This document shows, piece after piece, positions 1-7,744 of a stretch of 64,000 bases of DNA (position 1 is its first letter; the number at the start of each line of letters is the position of its first letter). Location of the stretch: assembly GCA_034521715.1 (NCBI GenBank), contig JAXHLY010000004.1:310001-374000 (forward strand), read 5' to 3'. Below the pieces are notes generated by a model. It did no database searches, had not been told where the DNA came from, and saw only the letters and a program-made list of their open reading frames with translations. Source of the DNA: Methylohalomonas sp034521715 (GTDB taxonomy: Bacteria; Pseudomonadota; Gammaproteobacteria; Methylohalomonadales; Methylohalomonadaceae). The position numbers and the translations under genes are program-made.

Positions 1-2
1 TG

Positions 3-284
3 ACCGTTTATCGCGAGCGCGTGAATTCCCTGTCCGGCAACAAGCTCGCCAAATGGCTCATGGCCTGGCACATCTACCGCAGGCGGGAAGGACTGGGGCG
101 CGGGGCCAGCCTGGCGCTGATGGCCGCCTATGCCTGCCATGGCCTCCGGAAGCGCCTGTATCTAGCCGCTCCCGGTCACACTTTGACCGCGCCACCATGG
201 TTTCCGCGGCGATCGCGAACATCGCGCTTGATTAAGCCGTTCAAAGCCGCATATATTGCAGTGGCCATTCACGCAGCAAGATAA
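3..284 (+). pseudogene. C-terminal end of a family-2 glycosyltransferase (partial, frameshifted)
   Basis: The frame is open from the window edge and reads like the last ~50 residues of a bacterial GT2 that takes short-chain sugar donors: a YRERVNSLSGNKLAKW stretch, then MAWHIYRRREGLG and a membrane-proximal tail ending GLRKRL. The catalytic domain lies outside the window. In the duplicated copy at 7339 onward the tail ends in GLRKRLI and a stop. Here one extra T near base 172 removes that stop, so the frame runs on through unrelated sequence to 284. The true C-terminus is therefore probably near residue GLRKRL, and the downstream part is read-through. The family call rests on this short tail only. 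Confidence 0.55.
228..257 (+). promoter_or_regulatory. Predicted sigma-70 promoter of small peptide gene, copy 1
   Basis: TTGATT at 228-233 and TATATT at 252-257 are separated by 18 bp, 40 bases before the ATG at 297. The same elements are conserved in the duplicated copy at 7449-7478. Prediction from sequence only. Confidence 0.45.
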
Positions 285-296
285 TGGAGATTCTCC

Positions 297-464
297 ATGC
301 AACACGAAGAATTGCTGGATCTGGAAACCCTGGCCGGGGACAACCCGGAGCTGGCGGCCCTGGAAGCCGGCCTGCGCCATGAAACCGGGGACGAGGCCGG
401 GCACTGGACCCGCCTGTATCGGGCCTCCGCCAAGCCCGGCAAACAACCGCCGCCGATAAGATAA
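297..464 (+). CDS. Small acidic 55-aa peptide, copy 1 (candidate RiPP precursor)
   Basis: ATG is preceded by GGAG about nine bases upstream (ATGGAGATT) and by its own predicted promoter. The product is 55 aa, acidic in its first 35 residues (HEELLDLETLAGDNPEL) and basic/polar at the end. It is identical to the copy at 7518 except for residues 21 (A/T) and 40 (L/Q), until residue 48, after which the tails differ completely (KQPPPIR here). No known family was recognised. A conserved leader-like part with a divergent C-terminus, close to a peptide hydroxylase gene, suggests a precursor peptide. The difference might also be drift after duplication. Its terminator is split by the composite transposon. 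Confidence 0.5.
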   Translation: MQHEELLDLETLAGDNPELAALEAGLRHETGDEAGHWTRLYRASAKPGKQPPPIR

Positions 465-486
465 CGGCATTCCCAACCAACACCCC

Positions 487-497
487 GCCCTTGGCGG
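487..497. repeat. 11-bp target-site duplication, left
   Basis: GCCCTTGGCGG directly abuts the left IS end and recurs at 7227-7237 directly after the right IS end. Eleven base pairs fits the 10-13 bp duplications of IS4-group elements. It lies inside the stem-loop of a terminator (ACACCCCGCC ... GGCGGGGTGT). Confidence 0.85.
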
Positions 498-544
498 TAA
501 TACCGATCAGTTAAGCGGTATACATTAACGGTGTAGGGGATCAG

Positions 545-580
545 ACTCCCGTATCGGGATAACCGATACGGGAGTTTTTT
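545..580 (+). promoter_or_regulatory. Hairpin plus T-run overlapping the transposase ribosome binding site
   Basis: ACTCCCGTATCGG (545-557) pairs perfectly over 13 bp with 563-575 around a 5-base loop, followed by six T and then the ATG at 581. The only plausible Shine-Dalgarno, GGGAG, is in the 3' arm. Transcripts entering from outside would fold the hairpin and hide the ribosome site, and the T-run could terminate them. The same structure is at 5849-5884. Confidence 0.7.
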
Positions 581-1910
581 ATGGCCATTGCCGAAGAGTT
601 ACGTCTGACAGCAAGTCTGGCTGAACCGGCGTCGCTGAGCGCATTTCAACAGGCCATTCCGGCCGACTGGATTGAACAGGCTCTACAGGCCAGCGGTACG
701 GCCAGCATTCGCAAGCGCAAGTTGCCGGCCGAACAGGTGGTCTGGCTGGTACTGGGCATGGGCCTGTATCGCAACCGTTCCATTGCCGATGTCTGCGATA
801 AGTTGGGGCTGGTGATGCCGGCAGCCGATACCGGCCTGCGGCGGGTGGCGCCCAGTGCCCTGACGCAGGCGCGCGAACGCCTCGGCAGCGACCCGTTGCG
901 CTACCTGTTTCTGACGTCGGCCCAGGCCTGGGCCGAACAGGAAACGGCCACCGACTGGTGTGGCCTGAAGCTGCTCAGTGTCGACGGCACGGTCTTCCCT
1001 ATCCCCGACAGCGATGCCAATGCCGGCCACTTCGGCTATCAGGACAAGACACGTAGTGCGTTCCCGTCGCTGGCACTGGTCACGCTCCTGTCGGTGCACT
1101 CGCACCTGCTCTGGGATGCCGCCTTCGGACCGGCTCGGGTCGGTGAGATCAGTCAGGCCCAACAGTTGGTTGCTTCGGCACCGGCCGGCTCGCTGACTCT
1201 GTTCGACCGCTGTTACTTCAGTGCCGAGTTGCTGCTGGCCTGGCAGCAGCAGCAACCGGACTGCCACTGGCTCATGCCGGTGAAGCACAGGCTGCGCCAC
1301 ACCGTCATCGAACACTACGGACCGCACGACTGCCGGGTCGAGATGCCCGTCTCGCCGCAGGCCCGGCGCCAGCATCCGCACCTGCCGGCGACCTGGCGGG
1401 CCCGGCTCATTACCTATGCCGATCCCAAAGGCGCCATCCGTGGCTTTTTAACCTCGCTGACCGACCCCGAAGATTACCCGCTGGCCGACCTGCTCAACGT
1501 CTACTGGCAGCGCTGGGAAATCGAACAGGGCTATGGCGAAATCAAGTGCCGGCAACTCGCCAATGAAACGCTGCTCAGAAGCCAGACCCCCGACGGCATC
1601 GAGCAGGAGATGCGGGGCATCCTGCTCGCTTATAACCTCATCCGTCTCGGAAATCACCCGAATCGCCGTTGACGCCGACGTGCCGCCGCAGCGCATCTCG
1701 TTCATCATGGCGTTACGCTACATCCAGGACGAGTTCCTCTGGTGTGCCATCGCTTCACCCGGCACCATACCGAAAAAACTTCGCGACCTGCGCAACAACG
1801 TGAAACAGTTTATCGTGCCCGAACGAAAACGGCCCCCGAAACCGAGGGCCGTCAGAAGAAGCAAAACTCATTACCCCATCCATCTTAAACCTCAGAGAAG
1901 GCTTAACTGA
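581..1910 (+). pseudogene. IS4-family transposase, C-terminal frameshift
   Basis: A DDE transposase for cut-and-paste movement of the IS. Catalytic residues are visible: D135 (LLSVDGT), D209 (LTLFDRCYF) and E315 in the IS4 signature YWQRWEIEQGYGEIK (Y-2-R-3-E-6-K). Reading stops at 1672 because of one extra base near 1651 (CTCGGAAATC against CTGGAAATC in the right copy). The remaining ~85 residues continue in another frame to 1910 and end RRLN. The intact protein would be about 443 aa, the IS4 norm. Confidence 0.9.
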
Positions 1911-1993
1911 ATGGTATTACCCACAAGGAGGCTTTATTTGGCATACATTGTAAAATGAAATACTTTCAATATCAGATCAGAAATAAGCTAACC

Positions 1994-2977
1994 CTAGAAC
2001 CTCATGTTGAATGTAGCGAATGGACCGTGCAACCACATGTTGCCCGTATTAAGACCGCTTAGGCGGTTATTCAGGGCTGAACCAGTGTCTTCGTCCCCGA
2101 ATGTTACTTGCTCCGGCGCAAGTGCCACACCGGTCAGATACATGCCACGATAACCTACATTGATGCTTGCATTGGTCATGGGAGTGAAAGCCAGTGCAAT
2201 CCGACCATCAAATACTCCCGCAGTCTCGACCTCATCGTTACTGCCGCGCCCAATACGGACGCCATCATTTTCGAACACTGATTGCTGTTCTGCGAAATTT
2301 GCATACATACCGCCCCTGGCTGTACCGTTGATGCTGACATTATCAGTGAGCCCCTGTGTTACTCGCAACTCGCCAAATACGCCGAAAAGGTGATTCTGGG
2401 TCTCGATTCGGTAGTTCGAATTGCCATTATCGCCGGGGGCATCGCCCTCCTCATCAATGGTATTCCAGTTAAAATCTTCTTCCAGATTTATATGGCTTAT
2501 ACCAACGCCGATATCAAGACCAAGATTTCCGTGAGAATGGCGGAGGGCGGCCGGGCGCATCATAACTTCAGCGCCCCACAGATCAGATTCATAATCGATG
2601 CTGTGCTCGAATGCGTCGGTCCAGTCAGAATCTTCATCAGCCAGTTCGTTCAGGGGATCTATGTCCTCGTCTGCATCCTGTACGCGCCTCGTTGCATCCC
2701 AGTTACCATAATAGGTAAAACCCGCCAAGTATTCATTACCGTTATCACTCCTGTGGCCTATCTGCAACCCCGCCCCGGGCTCGAGATCAAAATCCGTGTC
2801 ATCCGCTTCCAGCACGACTTCATCTGTGTCCTCATTAATACTAAGCGGACCGCCTTCATCAGACCGCTGGAGACCGGTGACTTCCAGATTGATAAAGTTC
2901 TCTGCACCTGTCACAGGCATAGAAAGACAAAAGAGAATACTAACAGCAGCCCCTTGCAGCTTGCGAACATTACTCAT
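1994..2977 (-). CDS. Predicted outer-membrane beta-barrel protein
   Basis: 327 aa with a signal peptide (basic MSNVRK, hydrophobic core, likely cleavage after VTGA) and a C-terminal phenylalanine preceded by alternating residues (GPFATFNMRF), the outer-membrane insertion signature. The body is rich in Asp/Glu/Asn/Gly and shows repeated amphipathic strands. Residues 45-130 are very acidic, as in barrels of marine or halophilic bacteria. It may be a porin or pore-forming protein; no specific substrate can be read. It is the first passenger gene of the composite transposon. The ~230 bp upstream (2978-3211) hold only AT-rich promoter-like sequence with short TCATCATGC repeats. Confidence 0.7.
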   Translation of the reverse strand: MSNVRKLQGAAVSILFCLSMPVTGAENFINLEVTGLQRSDEGGPLSINEDTDEVVLEADDTDFDLEPGAGLQIGHRSDNGNEYLAGFTYYGNWDATRRVQDADEDIDPLNELADEDSDWTDAFEHSIDYESDLWGAEVMMRPAALRHSHGNLGLDIGVGISHINLEEDFNWNTIDEEGDAPGDNGNSNYRIETQNHLFGVFGELRVTQGLTDNVSINGTARGGMYANFAEQQSVFENDGVRIGRGSNDEVETAGVFDGRIALAFTPMTNASINVGYRGMYLTGVALAPEQVTFGDEDTGSALNNRLSGLNTGNMWLHGPFATFNMRF

Positions 2978-3211
2978 GATACCCCCTCCCGCTAATTAAT
3001 CCTAGATTACAATATCATCATGCATTTTTGCATTTTGATCATCATGCGTTTTGGATAGTACTTTTTGATTGGCAAACCAAATCTGAAATATAGCACATAC
3101 TTCTATGAAGGATAATAGGCACAACCAATAAAGGTCAAGCCCAGGCAGCTGGCCGGTATTGTCACGAGTTCTACCACGGCCTGTGCTGCGGGCCGGCGGC
3201 CCAGATCGCGG

Positions 3212-3619
3212 TCATGCATAAAGACTGAACCAGAGCAGGCTGAAACCTAAGAGAACGAAGGCGAATTGCCAGAGTGCAGCAGGATTGCGGCCCAGCGCAT
3301 CCAGCGAATCATCGAAGTCGGAGGGTTCGCCTCGAACATCCCGCCGTGACAACTCGCACAGGCCGGTGGCAAGGATGGGGCCGACCAGCAGAAAGCCTGA
3401 CACGGCCGCCGCCACCAGATAGAGATGCGTACTGGCCAGCGCCAGGACCACCCAGCCCAATGCCGTCACCAGGACACCATGGGCCAGGCTTGGCCCGGGA
3501 TGTCGGCGCATATCCAGCCAGCCATGCTGGAGCCAGACCAAGGGCCGCTGAACCGCGAGTCGCCTCACCCACCACGTTTCGGCAGGTATGCCTGCCTGTA
3601 AGACCTCGTCTTGATTCAC
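3212..3619 (-). pseudogene. DUF2189 integral membrane protein, 3' truncated
   Basis: 135 aa. After a conserved start motif (residues 15-35, WWVRRLAVQRPLVWLQHGW) come two membrane helices (~48-85) with GPILATGLCELSRR, then a third helix at the very end, where it stops (LLWFSLYA). Members of DUF2189 normally have more helices and about 250 residues, so roughly half is missing. The lost 3' end is replaced by unrelated sequence at 3120-3211. Function unknown; inner membrane. Confidence 0.65.
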
Positions 3620-3760
3620 TGCTTATCTCCCGGTTAATGAGCCGGATGCCGCGGTGTGGCGCGATCGCTGGATATCCCCTGCCCTCGGCATTCAGCCTGG
3701 CCATACAGGGTAACCCACACCTCCTAACGGCGTCGCAATGCCAGCCATCCTGTGGTTACG

Positions 3761-4468
3761 TCAAAAAGATTCATTGTAGGGCCTGAGATCGAGTTCCTGC
3801 GTCCAGGCACCGGCCGGCTGTTGATAGAGCTGCCAGTATTGCTCGGCAATGGCGGCGGGTGTCAGATGGCGACTGTCCGTGGACTGCGCCTGGATCTGAC
3901 CATCGATAATGACATGGCCGACATGTATCCCCTGCGAGCCGAACTCCCTCGCCAGGCTCTGGCTAAGTGCCCGCAGTCCGAATTTACCCACCGCCAGATT
4001 ATGAAAGCCGGCACCGCCGCGCAGACTCGCGGTAGCACCGGTAAACAGCAGTGTTCCCCGCGTGCCATCCGCGGCCGGTTCAGCTTCTTCCAGCATCGCC
4101 CGTACCGCGTTCTGGGCCACGAGAAAACCGCCCAGACAGCCCGTGCGCCAGCAGTTCTCGAATTCCTCCGGGGTTGTCTCCAGCAGCCCCTTGGGAACAA
4201 AGGTACCGGCATTGAATACCACCAGCCGGGGGACACCGAGCGCTTCAATCACTTCCCGCAAGGTCTCGCGAACAAACACTTCATTGGCCACATCACAGGC
4301 AAAGGCCTCCGCAGCCGGTGCGCCCTGTTCGCGCAGTTCGGGCAATAGCGCCTCCAAACGCTGGCTATTGCGCGCGGCCACGGCCACGCTCAGGCCACCG
4401 CTAGCGAAACGTTTTGCCAGGGCTGTTCCCAGTCCCGGCCCGACACCCATTACCAATGCTGTTGTCAT
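3761..4468 (-). CDS. Short-chain dehydrogenase/reductase lacking the usual catalytic tyrosine
   Basis: 235 aa Rossmann-fold SDR. The cofactor loop is GVGPGLG (residues 8-14) and NAG comes after strand 4 (VVFNAGTF). The active-site serine region is FTGATAS, but the YxxxK site reads LAVGK, so lysine is kept and tyrosine is absent. This occurs in a subgroup of bacterial SDRs with the following FGLRALSQSLAREFG and HVGHVIIDG motifs. Substrate unknown. It may have been co-transcribed with the hydrolase fragment at 4491. Confidence 0.75.
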   Translation of the reverse strand: MTTALVMGVGPGLGTALAKRFASGGLSVAVAARNSQRLEALLPELREQGAPAAEAFACDVANEVFVRETLREVIEALGVPRLVVFNAGTFVPKGLLETTPEEFENCWRTGCLGGFLVAQNAVRAMLEEAEPAADGTRGTLLFTGATASLRGGAGFHNLAVGKFGLRALSQSLAREFGSQGIHVGHVIIDGQIQAQSTDSRHLTPAAIAEQYWQLYQQPAGAWTQELDLRPYNESF

Positions 4469-4490
4469 ATAACCTCCCTACGCTGGCTGA

Positions 4491-4906
4491 TCAACGAGTA
4501 TCCGGCCGTGCCAGAAAACGCTGCAACAAACCCGTCACCTCTTCCGGCTTTTCCTCCATGAGCCAGTGGGCCGCCTCGTCCAGCCAGGCCAACTGGGCAT
4601 GCGGCAGCGTTTCCTGCAACCGTTCGGCGTAGACCGGTTTCTGGAACGGATCCTCACGGCCCCAGAGGATCAGGGTGTCATGCTCCACCAGGGGCAGGGC
4701 CTCGGCAATCGCCTGCGTGTATTCCGGATTCAGACGGCGGAAATTCCTGAACAGGGCGCGCTTGCCCGTCTCACTGGACCAGGGGGCCAGCATGAGTCGT
4801 TTGGCCGTATCGGTCAGGCTATTGGGGTCATAAACCCCCTGGGGCAGAAAGTCCGACATCATGCTCAGAAACGCCTCGAGATCCATATCCTGTTCCGTGG
4901 AGTAAA
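4491..4906 (-). pseudogene. Alpha/beta hydrolase, C-terminal fragment
   Basis: About 138 residues of a lipase/esterase-type alpha/beta hydrolase: cap region, then LILWGREDPF with the acid residue and DEAAHWLMEEKPEEV with the catalytic histidine. The nucleophile half is missing. Upstream of 4906 the frame stays open only through an 18-bp palindrome and a tandem repeat that mark the deletion or rearrangement junction. Probably non-functional. Confidence 0.75.
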
Positions 4907-4943
4907 GGGGTCGGAGTGAATAAATTTTATTCACTCCGACCCC
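4907..4943. repeat. 18-bp perfect inverted repeat (GGGGTCGGAGTGAATAAA)
   Basis: The 18-bp arm pairs perfectly with its complement across one base. It lies exactly at the join between the hydrolase remnant (minus strand) and the soxC remnant (plus strand). Short palindromes of this GGGGTCGGAGTGAAT type resemble dispersed REP-like elements. Confidence 0.75.
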
Positions 4944-4974
4944 GTTTCCCCTTCGCGACCCCGTTTCCCCTTCG
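4937..4974. repeat. Two tandem 19-bp repeats
   Basis: CGACCCCGTTTCCCCTTCG occurs twice back to back, overlapping the end of the palindrome. It is probably part of the same junction. Confidence 0.7.
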
Positions 4975-5232
4975 TTTACCCGCTTTCGCCTGCCCTGGCA
5001 CTGGGACGGCAAAACCGTGCGCCTGAAGGCACGCGCCACCGACGAAACCGGTTATGTACAACCGGAACGCAACGAACTGGTTGCCGAACGCGGCAATCAC
5101 GCCTTTTATCATTTCAACGGTATTCTCACCTTCGAGATTGCCGCCGACGGGACGATCAGTCATGTCTATGAACAGGACAAGGATGCTGATGCTGGCAGCG
5201 ATGCTGGCGGTATCGATTCCGGCTGGTTCTGA
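4972..5232 (+). pseudogene. SoxC-like sulfite dehydrogenase, C-terminal remnant
   Basis: The reading frame begins abruptly with SFTRFRLPWHWDGK and continues through RATDETGYVQP and YHFNGIL, hallmarks of the Mo-cofactor oxidoreductase dimerisation domain of SoxC-type sulfane/sulfite dehydrogenases. Only the last ~85 residues remain; the molybdopterin domain is lost at the repeat junction. Its 3' end overlaps the start of the cytochrome gene at 5162, the usual soxC-soxD order. Confidence 0.75.
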
Positions 5233-5728
5233 AGAATCCGCTGCAGAAAAGGCAGGGCCGGGTCTGGGTCAGCCGGCATCCGATGAACTGGTACAACACT
5301 GGAATATCAGTGTGTTTCCAGATGGCCGTTGTTTGCCGGAGGGTTCCGGCAGCGTGGCCCAGGGTGAAAAGATCTATAACGAGCAATGCATCACCTGCCA
5401 TGCGCGTGCAGGTGCCGGCGGCAGCGGCGATCGGCTGGCCCGTGCCGAGATGGGACTGACCGAGGAATTCCCACAGAAAACGATTGCCAACTACTGGCCC
5501 TATGCCACGACACTGTTCGACTTCATCCGCCGCTCCATGCCCATGCACAACCCCGGCTCGCTCAGCGATGATGAAACCTATGCCCTCACCGCCTACCTGC
5601 TGTCACTCGACAATGTCATTCCCGAGGATGCCGTGATGAACCAGGACACGTTACCGAACGTCACCATGCCGAATCGGGATGGGTTTATTGATGTGTGGCA
5701 GGATGATCCGATGAATACCGCAAGGTAA
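5162..5728 (+). CDS. soxD: SoxD-like diheme-partner cytochrome c of sulfite dehydrogenase
   Basis: 188 aa from the ATG at 5162. It has an N-terminal signal (RMLMLAAMLAVSIPA), so it is periplasmic, and one heme-binding motif CITCH (CxxCH) preceded by GEKIYNEQC. Conserved SoxD-type blocks follow: KTIANYWPYATTLFDFIRRSMP, with a candidate axial Met, then DDETYALTAYLLSL and NRDGF. It would pass electrons from the SoxC molybdoenzyme in thiosulfate/sulfite oxidation. SoxC is only a remnant here, so this copy is unlikely to work alone. It carries its own start inside soxC. Confidence 0.75.
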   Translation: MSMNRTRMLMLAAMLAVSIPAGSEESAAEKAGPGLGQPASDELVQHWNISVFPDGRCLPEGSGSVAQGEKIYNEQCITCHARAGAGGSGDRLARAEMGLTEEFPQKTIANYWPYATTLFDFIRRSMPMHNPGSLSDDETYALTAYLLSLDNVIPEDAVMNQDTLPNVTMPNRDGFIDVWQDDPMNTAR

Positions 5729-5801
5729 ATAAATCCGACCTCGGCATTATGAGGGCCGAGATCAATTTTCAAGTACACAATAAAAAAGCCCGTCCTTGGA
5801 C

Positions 5802-7226
5802 TAATACCGATCAGTTAAGCGGTATACATTAACGGTGTAGGGGATCAGACTCCCGTATCGGGATAACCGATACGGGAGTTTTTTATGGCCATTGCCGAAG
5901 AGTTACGTCTGACAGCAAGTCTGGCTGAACCGGCGTCGCTGAGCGCATTTCATCAACAGGCCATTCCGGCCGACTGGATTGAACAGGCTCTACAGGCCAG
6001 CGGTACGGCCAGCATTCGCAAGCGCAAGTTGCCGGCCGAACAGGTGGTCTGGCTGGTACTGGGCATGGGCCTGTATCGCAACCGTTCCATTGCCGATGTC
6101 TGCGATAAGTTGGGGCTGGTGATGCCGGCAGCCGATACCGGCCTGCGGCGGGTGGCGCCCAGTGCCCTGACGCAGGCGCGCGAACGCCTCGGCAGCGACC
6201 CGTTGCGCTACCTGTTTCTGACGTCGGCCCAGGCCTGGGCCGAACAGGAAACGGCCACCGACTGGTGTGGCCTGAAGCTGCTCAGTGTCGACGGCACGGT
6301 CTTCCCTATCCCCGACAGCGATGCCAATGCCGGCCACTTCGGCTATCAGGACAAGACACGTAGTGCGTTCCCGTCGCTGGCACTGGTCACGCTCCTGTCG
6401 GTGCACTCGCACCTGCTCTGGGATGCCGCCTTCGGACCGGCTCGGGTCGGTGAGATCAGTCAGGCCCAACAGTTGGTTGCTTCGGCACCGGCCGGCTCGC
6501 TGACTCTGTTCGACCGCTGTTACTTCAGTGCCGAGTTGCTGCTGGCCTGGCAGCAGCAGCAACCGGACTGCCACTGGCTGATCCCGATGAAGAACAGGCT
6601 GCGCCACACCGTCATCGAACACTACGGACCGCACGACTGCCTGGTCGAGATGCCCGTCTCGCCGCAGGCCCGGCGCCAGCATCCGCACCTGCCGGCGACC
6701 TGGCGGGCCCGGCTCATCACCTGACGCCGATCCCAAAGGCGCCATCCGTGGCTTTTTAACCTCGCTGACCGACCCCGAAGATTACCCGCTGGCCGACCTG
6801 CTCAACGTCTACTGGCAGCGCTGGGAAATCGAACAGGGCTATGGCGAAATCAAGTGCCGGCAACTCGCCAATGAAACGCTGCTCAGAAGCCAGACCCCCG
6901 ACGGCATCGAGCAGGAGATGTGGGGCATCCTGCTCGCTTATAACCTCATCCGTCTGGAAATCACCCGCATCGCCGTTGATGCCGACGTGCCGCCGCAGCG
7001 CATCTCGTTCATCATGGCATTACGCTACATCCAGGACGAGTTCCTCTGGTGTGCCATCGCTTCACCCGGCAGCATCCCGAAAAAACTTCGCGACCTGCGC
7101 AACAACGTGAAACAGTTTATCGTGCCCGAACGAAAACGGCCCCCGAAACCGAGGGCCGTCAGAAGAAGCAAAACTCATTACCCCATCCATCTTAAACCTC
7201 AGAGAAGGCTTAACTGAATGGTATTA
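5802..7226 (+). mobile_element. IS4-group insertion sequence, right copy
   Basis: 1425 bp, same ends as the left copy and nearly identical throughout, in direct orientation. It is followed immediately by the second 11-bp target repeat (7227-7237). The hairpin over the transposase ribosome site is repeated at 5849-5884. Confidence 0.9.
5885..7217 (+). pseudogene. IS4-family transposase, internal frameshift
   Basis: Same enzyme as at 581, with both catalytic aspartates intact. An extra base near 6721 (ACCTGACGCC against ACCTATGCC) creates a stop after residue 279, so the frame carrying the catalytic glutamate (YWQRWEIEQGYGEIK) and the C-terminus is separated (6725-7217). The defect differs from that of the left copy. 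Combining the two copies gives one intact 443-aa frame. Confidence 0.9.
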
Positions 7227-7237
7227 GCCCTTGGCGG
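7227..7237. repeat. 11-bp target-site duplication, right
   Basis: GCCCTTGGCGG, the partner of 487-497. The sequence that follows (GGTGTTTTTT, 7238-7247) completes the terminator stem and T-run that the transposon interrupted. Confidence 0.85.
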
Positions 7238-7263
7238 GGTGTTTTTTACATCCGGCTACAGGC

Positions 7264-7386
7264 ATGGTATGCACCAGCACTTCCCGGGCCGATCAGGCCA
7301 CTGAACCGGTCCGGGAAACACTCTGGACCAGTCCGGCGCTGATGGCCGCCTACGCCTGCCATGGCCTCCGGAAGCGCCTGATCTAG
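7264..7386 (+). CDS. Chimeric 40-aa frame created by the tandem duplication
   Basis: The frame starts with the first ~25 codons of the HExxH gene (MVCTSTSRADQATEPV) and passes in frame through the duplication joint at 7339 into the glycosyltransferase tail (MAAYACHGLRKRLI). It is a by-product of the duplication rather than a selected gene. It does mark the joint precisely and shows the native stop of the glycosyltransferase. Confidence 0.5.
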   Translation: MVCTSTSRADQATEPVRETLWTSPALMAAYACHGLRKRLI

Positions 7387-7448
7387 CCGCTCCCGGTCAC
7401 ACATTGACCGCGCCACCATGGTTTCCGCGGCGATCGCGAACATCGCGC

Positions 7449-7478
7449 TTGATTAAGTCGTTCAAAGCCGCATATATT
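7449..7478 (+). promoter_or_regulatory. Predicted sigma-70 promoter of small peptide gene, copy 2
   Basis: TTGATT (7449-7454), 18-bp spacer, TATATT (7473-7478); 40 bases before the start codon. Same elements as at 228-257. Confidence 0.45.
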
Positions 7479-7517
7479 GCAGTGGCCATTCACGCAGCAA
7501 GATAATGGAGATTCCCC

Positions 7518-7682
7518 ATGCAACACGAAGAATTGCTGGATCTGGAAACCCTGGCCGGGGACAACCCGGAGCTGGCGACCCTGGAAGCCGGCCTGCGCCA
7601 TGAAACCGGGGACGAGGCCGGGCACTGGACCCGCCAGTACCGGGCCTCCGCCAAGCCCGGCGGCAAAACACAAACCAACTAG
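7518..7682 (+). CDS. Small acidic 54-aa peptide, copy 2 (candidate RiPP precursor)
   Basis: ATG with GGAG nine bases upstream. The 54-aa product has an acidic N-terminal half (EELLDLETLAGDNPELATLEAG) and a short Gly/Lys/Thr/Asn tail (GGKTQTN) unlike the tail of copy 1. The gene has its own promoter and is closed by a strong terminator before the peptide-hydroxylase gene at 7745. That is the arrangement of a highly expressed precursor followed by a lower-expressed modifying enzyme. No family recognised; the role is inferred from context only. Confidence 0.55.
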   Translation: MQHEELLDLETLAGDNPELATLEAGLRHETGDEAGHWTRQYRASAKPGGKTQTN

Positions 7683-7702
7683 AATAACGGCATTCCCAAC
7701 CA

Positions 7703-7728
7703 ACACCCCGCCCCGGCGGGGTGTTTTT
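7703..7728 (+). terminator. Rho-independent terminator between peptide gene and HExxH gene
   Basis: ACACCCCGCC pairs with GGCGGGGTGT (10 bp, two-base loop) followed by five T. Read-through would be needed to transcribe the downstream enzyme gene from the peptide promoter. Confidence 0.8.
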
Positions 7729-7744
7729 ACATCCGGCTACAGGC

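Larger units (their letters stand above)
117..497 (+). repeat. Tandem duplication unit 1, left part
   Basis: This stretch matches 7339-7714 almost base for base: glycosyltransferase tail, promoter, peptide gene and left arm of a terminator. The rest of unit 1 continues after the transposon at 7238-7338. Unit 2 is 7339-7819 (about 481 bp). The duplication breakpoints share the 4-base microhomology GGCG. Confidence 0.85.
498..1919 (+). mobile_element. IS4-group insertion sequence, left copy
   Basis: The 1422-bp element has ends TAATACCGATCAGTTAAGC (left) and the inverted match TAATACCATTCAGTTAAGC (right). These ends resemble those of E. coli IS4, and the length is also close to IS4. One transposase gene fills it. 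It is 3 bp shorter than the right copy because of a missing codon near residue 22. Confidence 0.9.
498..7226 (+). mobile_element. IS4-type composite transposon, 6.7 kb
   Basis: Two IS copies in the same orientation (498-1919 and 5802-7226) bracket 3.9 kb of passenger DNA. Only the outermost ends carry the 11-bp direct repeat. The inner flanks (CCCACAAGG after the left IS, TCCTTGGAC before the right IS) do not match it, which shows that the whole structure inserted as one unit. The passenger genes are mostly truncated. Both transposases carry disabling indels, so the element is probably immobile unless the indels are sequencing errors. Confidence 0.85.

Noticed and set aside
3120..3211. Possible gene fragment reading CHEFYHGLCCG
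   Set aside because: Too short and no family pattern could be confirmed.
7721..7744. GTG start codon for the HExxH gene in the terminator
   Set aside because: It lies in the 3' arm of the 7703-7728 hairpin; the ATG at 7745 is better placed and the extra residues are not conserved-looking.
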